Positions 59,200-64,000 of a stretch of 64,000 bases of DNA are shown one piece after another. The number at the start of each line of letters is the position of its first letter. Position 1 is the stretch's first letter. Source of the stretch: Pusillimonas sp044464525. GTDB lineage: Bacteria > Pseudomonadota > Gammaproteobacteria > Burkholderiales > Burkholderiaceae_B. A program made the translations under genes and the position numbers. The notes under the pieces were generated by a model. The model saw nothing but the letters and a program-made list of their open reading frames with translations. It was not told the origin of the DNA and searched no databases. The stretch spans positions 124,001 through 188,000 of the forward strand of contig NZ_JBIQLE010000001.1 in NCBI RefSeq assembly GCF_044464525.1, written 5' to 3'.

Positions 59200-60534
59200 A
59201 TGCGCATTTTTCGTCTGCCCCTTGGGCAGCAGGCCCGAATCGTCCTGTTTTCATCGCTGGCGCTGCTGGCGGCCTGCGGCGAAGAGCCCCAGGGGCAGCA
59301 CGGCGACATGAAAGTGCCGGTCAGCGTCATTACTGTCGAACCCGCCCGCACCGAGATCACCGTCGATCTGCCGGGCCGCGTCGATGCCATCAAGAACGCG
59401 CAGATCCGCGCCCGGGTCACCGGCATAGTCGAAGAGATCAATTTCGTCCAGGGCAGTGATGTCAAGGCGGGTGAGCTGCTGTTCACCATCGACCCCGCGC
59501 CATATGTGGCCGCCCGCGCCCAGGCCGACGCCCAGCTCAAGCAGGCCCAGGCCGACGCCCAGGCCGCACGCACCCTGGCCAAGCGCTACAGCCGGCTCAT
59601 CGATGCCAATGCGGTCAGCCGCCAAGAGTACGACAACGCCACGGCGGCGGCCGCCCAGGGCGAAGCGGCCATTGCGGCGGCCAAGGCGGCGCTGCAGACA
59701 GCCGACATCAACCTGGGCTACACCAAGGTCACGTCGCCCATCGACGGCCGGATCGGCGCGGCGATGGTTACCGAGGGAGCGCTGGTCAGCGGCGCCAACG
59801 CCACGCAAATGGCCACGGTTCAGCAGCTCGAACGCGTCTATGTCGACGTAACCCGGCCCACCTCCGAACTGGCCCAGCTGCGCAAGGCCCTGGCCGACGG
59901 CACGCTCGAGCGGGTGGGAGAGGAAGCGGTCAAGGCAACCGTGCGGCTTGAGGACGGCTCCACCTACGAGCACGCGGGCAAACTGCTGTTTTCAGGCGTT
60001 TCGGTCGACCCCACGACGGGCCAGGTCAATATGCGCGCCGAGTTTCCCAACCCCGACGAAATCCTGCTTCCGGGCATGTACGTGCGAGTGCTGGTGGCCC
60101 AGGGCATAGACCAGAAAGCGTTGCTGGTGCCCCAGCAGGCCTTGCAGCGCACGGCCGACGGGCAGGGCGCGCTGATGGTGGTCAAAGAGGGGCAGGTGCA
60201 CTCGACCCCGGTCACCACAGGGGCCGCCATCGACGGCAAGTGGCTGATCACGTCGGGCCTGTCGGCGGGCGACGTCGTCGTGGTCGAGGGCTTCCAGAAG
60301 ATCCGTCCGGGAGTGCCGGTGCAACCCGTGCCCTGGCAGCCCGGGGCTCGACCCGGCCAGCCGGGCCAGGGCCAGCCGGGCCAAGCGCCCGCACAGGGCG
60401 GAGAAGCCGCCGGCCAAGCGGACCAGGCTGGGCAGCAAGGTCAGGCCGAGCAGCAAGATCAGGCCGGACAGCAAGCTCCGGCGGACGAAGGGGCGGCCGC
60501 GCAACAGGGCCAGGCGCCGGCATCGGGTTCTTGA
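59200..60534 (+). CDS. RND efflux periplasmic adaptor (AcrA/MexA-like lipoprotein)
   Basis: A 444-residue membrane-fusion protein. The lipobox LLAACG follows a short signal peptide. VDLPGRVDAIKNAQIRARVTG begins the lipoyl/barrel domains; a coiled-coil hairpin spans about 100-170 (QADAQLKQAQADAQAARTLA); GAMVTEGALVSG and VRLEDGSTYEHAGKLLFSG follow. The last ~65 residues are a Gly/Pro/Gln/Ala-rich low-complexity tail not needed for function in relatives. CAGGAG precedes the ATG. First gene of the tripartite efflux operon. No TetR-type repressor is adjacent within the window. Confidence 0.94.
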   Translation: MRIFRLPLGQQARIVLFSSLALLAACGEEPQGQHGDMKVPVSVITVEPARTEITVDLPGRVDAIKNAQIRARVTGIVEEINFVQGSDVKAGELLFTIDPAPYVAARAQADAQLKQAQADAQAARTLAKRYSRLIDANAVSRQEYDNATAAAAQGEAAIAAAKAALQTADINLGYTKVTSPIDGRIGAAMVTEGALVSGANATQMATVQQLERVYVDVTRPTSELAQLRKALADGTLERVGEEAVKATVRLEDGSTYEHAGKLLFSGVSVDPTTGQVNMRAEFPNPDEILLPGMYVRVLVAQGIDQKALLVPQQALQRTADGQGALMVVKEGQVHSTPVTTGAAIDGKWLITSGLSAGDVVVVEGFQKIRPGVPVQPVPWQPGARPGQPGQGQPGQAPAQGGEAAGQADQAGQQGQAEQQDQAGQQAPADEGAAAQQGQAPASGS

Positions 60535-60610
60535 TTTCGGTCCAAGCGTAGGAATTGTCTGTGCGGGCCTTGGCCGGCCCGCAACATCAAAGCTTTTATA
60601 GTGAGCACAC

Positions 60611-63600
60611 ATGCCACAGTTTTTCATTGAAAGACCGATTTTTGCCTGGGTGGTGGCGCTGGCCATCACGCTGGCCGGTCTGCTGGCGATTCCCAGTATG
60701 CCGGTGTCGCAGTATCCCGAAGTCGCACCGCCCTCGATCACCATCAACGCCACCTATCCGGGCGCATCGGCCAAGGACGTGGCGCAATCGGTGGCCAGCC
60801 TGATCGAGAACGAGCTGAACGGCGCAAAAGGGCTGCTGTACTACGAGTCGATCAGCGATTCCTACGGCCGGGCCGAGATCACCGCCACCTTCGCGCCGGG
60901 CACCGACCCCGACCTTGCACAGGTCGACGTGCAGAACCGCATATCCAACATCAGCGCCAGCCTGCCGGCCGCGGTGATGCAGCAAGGGCTGAAGGTCGAG
61001 CAGAGCAACCCGAACTTCCTGCTGGTGGTCAGCCTGTCGTCCACCGACGGTTCGATGGACCAGACCGCCCTGGCCGACTACATCACCCGCAACGTGCAGA
61101 ACACCATTGCCCGCGTGCCGGGGGTGGGCAAGTTCCAGCTGTTTGCATCGCCAAGGGCGATGCGGGTCTGGGTCGATCCCGACAAGCTCACGGGCTACAA
61201 CCTGAGTATGGCGCAGGTCAACGCGGCCATCGCAAGCCAGAACGCGCTGATCTCAGCCGGTATCCTGGGCTCGCCGCCCAACCCCGAAGACCAGCGCGTG
61301 TCCGCGCCAATTCTTTTGAACGGCGAGCTCTCGACGGTCGACGACTTCGAAAACATCGTTCTGCGTTCAAACGTCGACGGTTCGTCCGTTCGCGTCAAGG
61401 ACATTGCCCGGGTCGAAGTGGGGTCGGACAACTATCAGTTCGGCGCCTGGCTCAACGGCAAGCCGACCGCGGCGTTTGCGATTTCGCTTACGCCCAACGC
61501 CAACGCCCTTACCACCGCCGAAGGCGTCAAGCAGCAGATGGAGGAACTGTCGCAGTTCTTCCCTCCGAACGTCGAGTATTCGATTCCCTACGACACCACG
61601 CCCTACGTCGAGACCTCGATCGAACAGGTGCTGCACACCCTGGTGGAAGCCATGGTGCTGGTGTTCCTGGTGATGTTCCTGTTCTTGCAGAACGTGCGCT
61701 ACACGCTGATCCCCGCCTTGGTGGTGCCCATCGCCATCCTGGGCGCATTGGGGGTGATGCTGATGTTCGGCTTCTCGATCAACGTTTTGACCATGTTCGC
61801 CATGGTGCTGGCCATCGGCATTTTGGTGGACGACGCCATCGTGGTGGTCGAGAACGTCGAACGCATCATGGTCGAAGACGGGCTGTCGCCCAAAGAGGCC
61901 ACCAAGAAGGCAATGCCGCAGATCAGCGGGGCCGTGGTGGGCATGACGCTGGTGCTGGCCACGGTGTTCTTCCCGCTGGCCTTCATGAGCGGCTCTGTGG
62001 GCGTCATCTATCGCCAGTTCTCGGTCGCCATGGCGGTTTCCATCCTGTTCTCGGGGTTCTTGGCGCTGACCTTCACGCCGGCCTTGTGCGCCACCATCCT
62101 CAAGCCCATACCCAAGGGGCACCATGAGCAGAAGCGCGGTTTCTTTGGCTGGTTCAACCGCAAGTTCGACCGGGTCACCCGACGCTACGAGGGCTGGGTC
62201 GGAAAAAGCCTAAAGCGCACAGGCCGCATCATGATCATCTATCTGGTGCTGGTGGCGGTGATGGGCTTTCTGTACTTTCGCATGCCCACGTCCTTCCTGC
62301 CCCAGGAAGACCAGGGCTATGCCATCGTCAACATCGAGCTGCCCTCGGGCTCGACGGCCAATCGCACGCAAGAAACCATACGCAAGGTCGAACAGTATTT
62401 CTTCGATCAACCGCAAACCGAGAACATCATTTCGGTTCAGGGCTTCAGCTTCAACGGCAGCGGCCTGAACGCGGCCATCGCCTTCGTCCCGCTGAAGGAT
62501 TTCTCGCAGCGCAAGGGGCAAGAAAATTCCGCCCAGGCGGTGGCGGACAAGGCCAACCAGAACCTGCTGTTCGGGCTTCCCGACTCCATGGTGTTCGCCA
62601 TCGTGCCGCCCGCGATCTCTTCTTTGGGCAACGCGGCCGGTTTCGACATGCGCCTGCAAGACCGGGGTTCGCTGGGCAACGATGCTCTGCAGGCAGCCAC
62701 GCAGCAGCTTCTGCAGGCTGCCATGCAGAACCCCAAGCTGACGGACACCCGCGTTACCGGCTTGGGGCCGGGTCCGCAGCTCAGTGTCAAGATCGATCGC
62801 CAAAAAGCCGCGGCCCTGGGCGTGGATTTCTCCGAAGCGTCCGCTCTTATCGGAACGGCCGTGGGTTCGAGCTACGTCGGCAAGTTCCCCAACATGGGGT
62901 GGATGCAGAACGTCTGGGTGCAAGCCGAGCAAAGCCATCGCATGTCGCCCGACGACCTGATGAAACTCACCGCGCGCAATGCCGCCGGCGAAGCCGTTCC
63001 GCTGTCTTCATTCGTAACCGCCGAATGGACTCAAGGCCCCGTCCAGGTCGTGCGCTACAACAGCTATGAATCCATACGCATAGGCGGCACGGCCGCGCCG
63101 GGCTATTCCACCGGCGAGGCCATGGCCGAAATGGAAGCGTTGGTCGCCGAGCTGCCCAATGGATTCGGCTACGAGTGGACCGGGCTTTCTTATCAAGAGA
63201 AGCAGGCCGGCGCCCAATCCATCATCCTGCTGTCGCTGGCCATGCTGGTGGTGTTCCTGGTGCTGGCGGCCCTTTACGAAAGCTGGGCGATCCCGCTTTC
63301 GGTCATGCTGATGGTGCCGCTGGGCATGCTGGGCGCGGTGGGGCTGATGTCGGCGCTGGGCATGCCCAACGACGTGTACTTCCTGGTCGGCATGGTGACC
63401 GTGATCGGGCTGGCGGCAAAGAACGCCATCCTGATCGTGGAATTCGCCAAAGACAGCTACGCCATGGGGGGCAACATCATCGACGCCACGGTAGAGGCCG
63501 CGCGCTTGCGTTTCCGTCCCATCCTCATGACCTCGTTCGCCTTCATCATGGGTGTAAGCCCCCTGGTCGTGGCAACCGGCGCGGGTGCGGCGAGCCAGAA

Positions 63601-63811
63601 CGCGGTGGGCCTGGGCGTGCTGGGCGGCATGTTGGCCGCCACGCCGTTGGCGATGATATTCGTGCCCACGTTCTTCGTGGTCGTGCTGCGCTTGTTCAAG
63701 ACCAAGCCCAAGCTCACCAATACGCACATGCAGCCCTTAACCTCGGTGCACCACAATATTGACGATAACCAATCGGAGCCCGGCTCTTCCAAGAACGGGG
63801 ATCAAGCATGA
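60611..63811 (+). CDS. RND efflux pump inner-membrane transporter (AcrB/MexB-like, HAE1 family)
   Basis: A 1066-residue proton-driven multidrug exporter. MPQFFIERPIFAWVVALAIT starts TM1; the proton-relay pair is in GILVDDAIVVVENVERIM (TM4); LPSGSTANRTQETI and GFDMRLQDRGSLGNDAL lie in the porter domain; GLAAKNAILIVEFAKD lies in TM10-11. Full length for the family, plus a ~20-residue polar tail. The stop overlaps the outer-membrane gene start (ATGA, 63808-63811). Exports hydrophobic drugs and similar compounds. Confidence 0.96.
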   Translation: MPQFFIERPIFAWVVALAITLAGLLAIPSMPVSQYPEVAPPSITINATYPGASAKDVAQSVASLIENELNGAKGLLYYESISDSYGRAEITATFAPGTDPDLAQVDVQNRISNISASLPAAVMQQGLKVEQSNPNFLLVVSLSSTDGSMDQTALADYITRNVQNTIARVPGVGKFQLFASPRAMRVWVDPDKLTGYNLSMAQVNAAIASQNALISAGILGSPPNPEDQRVSAPILLNGELSTVDDFENIVLRSNVDGSSVRVKDIARVEVGSDNYQFGAWLNGKPTAAFAISLTPNANALTTAEGVKQQMEELSQFFPPNVEYSIPYDTTPYVETSIEQVLHTLVEAMVLVFLVMFLFLQNVRYTLIPALVVPIAILGALGVMLMFGFSINVLTMFAMVLAIGILVDDAIVVVENVERIMVEDGLSPKEATKKAMPQISGAVVGMTLVLATVFFPLAFMSGSVGVIYRQFSVAMAVSILFSGFLALTFTPALCATILKPIPKGHHEQKRGFFGWFNRKFDRVTRRYEGWVGKSLKRTGRIMIIYLVLVAVMGFLYFRMPTSFLPQEDQGYAIVNIELPSGSTANRTQETIRKVEQYFFDQPQTENIISVQGFSFNGSGLNAAIAFVPLKDFSQRKGQENSAQAVADKANQNLLFGLPDSMVFAIVPPAISSLGNAAGFDMRLQDRGSLGNDALQAATQQLLQAAMQNPKLTDTRVTGLGPGPQLSVKIDRQKAAALGVDFSEASALIGTAVGSSYVGKFPNMGWMQNVWVQAEQSHRMSPDDLMKLTARNAAGEAVPLSSFVTAEWTQGPVQVVRYNSYESIRIGGTAAPGYSTGEAMAEMEALVAELPNGFGYEWTGLSYQEKQAGAQSIILLSLAMLVVFLVLAALYESWAIPLSVMLMVPLGMLGAVGLMSALGMPNDVYFLVGMVTVIGLAAKNAILIVEFAKDSYAMGGNIIDATVEAARLRFRPILMTSFAFIMGVSPLVVATGAGAASQNAVGLGVLGGMLAATPLAMIFVPTFFVVVLRLFKTKPKLTNTHMQPLTSVHHNIDDNQSEPGSSKNGDQA

Positions 63812-64000
63812 GTCAACGCGTTTTTCGTATCACCGCCTTACCGACGCTGACGGCGCTGATACTGGCCGGATGCTCGTTGGCGCCCAAATACGAGCGCCCC
63901 GTGGCTCCGGTTCCCGCGCAGTACCCGTCGTATGCAGAGGCCGTTCAATCCGGCGAGCACGCCGTGCCGGCCTCGGCCGACCTGGGCTGGCGCGAGTTCT
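63808..64000 (+). CDS. Outer-membrane efflux lipoprotein (OprM/NodT family), 3' end outside window
   Basis: The first 64 codons are present. A signal peptide ends in the lipobox LILAGC, followed by SLAPKYERPVAPVPAQYP, the conserved start of mature OprM/CusC-type channels. It is the third gene of the RND operon, coupled to the pump gene by ATGA, and would provide the outer-membrane duct. Confidence 0.92.
   Translation, partial: MSQRVFRITALPTLTALILAGCSLAPKYERPVAPVPAQYPSYAEAVQSGEHAVPASADLGWREF

Overview
The window looks like the chromosome of a high-GC betaproteobacterium of the order Burkholderiales, most likely an Alcaligenaceae (Bordetella/Achromobacter/Pusillimonas-like) species. This rests on the family-level look of the housekeeping proteins, the gmk-rpoZ-spoT, surE-pcm-nlpD and tesA/ybbA neighbourhoods, and the two-partner-secretion locus. 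I cannot fix a genus from the sequence alone. No rRNA, tRNA, CRISPR array or complete insertion sequence was seen.

Layout. 1-5480: a sulfatase/phosphonate monoester hydrolase-type enzyme (3' end off the window) divergent from a LysR regulator, an alpha/beta hydrolase, an I78-type peptidase-inhibitor lipoprotein and an MFS exporter. 5537-16646: yajQ, a YadGH-type ABC exporter, nicotinamide-nucleotide repair (nnr), a HAD phosphatase, tadA, ldcA, an S9 prolyl-oligopeptidase-like lipoprotein, an ABC-F protein (ybiT type, TTG start) and a YigZ protein. 16725-26062: a thioredoxin, an NCS2 purine permease, tsaD, plsY, the overlapping set surE-pcm-nlpD-exonuclease, a His-rich Spy-like periplasmic protein and rlmD.

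26004-36084 is an accessory cassette. It holds a 1210-residue SARP/BTAD-type regulator with a decayed cyclase domain, an AAA ATPase and TPR-like repeats; a 68-residue orphan protein; and a two-partner secretion pair, a TpsA adhesin with Cys-pair beta-helix repeats and its TpsB pore. Both ends of the cassette overlap tail-to-tail with housekeeping genes (rlmD and argH).

36081-50501: argH, a YbdG-type mechanosensitive channel, then a non-coding 377-bp element made of two 93-nt hairpins whose 29-nt loops are exact reverse complements. After it come nadE, a PII protein, an amino-acid binding protein, an rRNA pseudouridine synthase, rlmJ, a glycerophosphodiesterase, ppiD, tesA/ybbA with overlapping start codons, an M23 peptidase and a CynX-type MFS carrier. 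50634-50771 is a collapsed MFS relic. 50851-54403: spoT, rpoZ, gmk and an unknown small gene, all leftward. 54588-58979: xthA, a spermidine-synthase-like protein and a complete ABC importer of the TrpXYZ type. 59200-64000: an RND efflux operon (adaptor, pump, start of an outer-membrane channel).

Most of the window is ordinary core genome. The two places most likely to hold something new are the paired-hairpin element (38968-39344) and the regulator/adhesin cassette (26004-36084).
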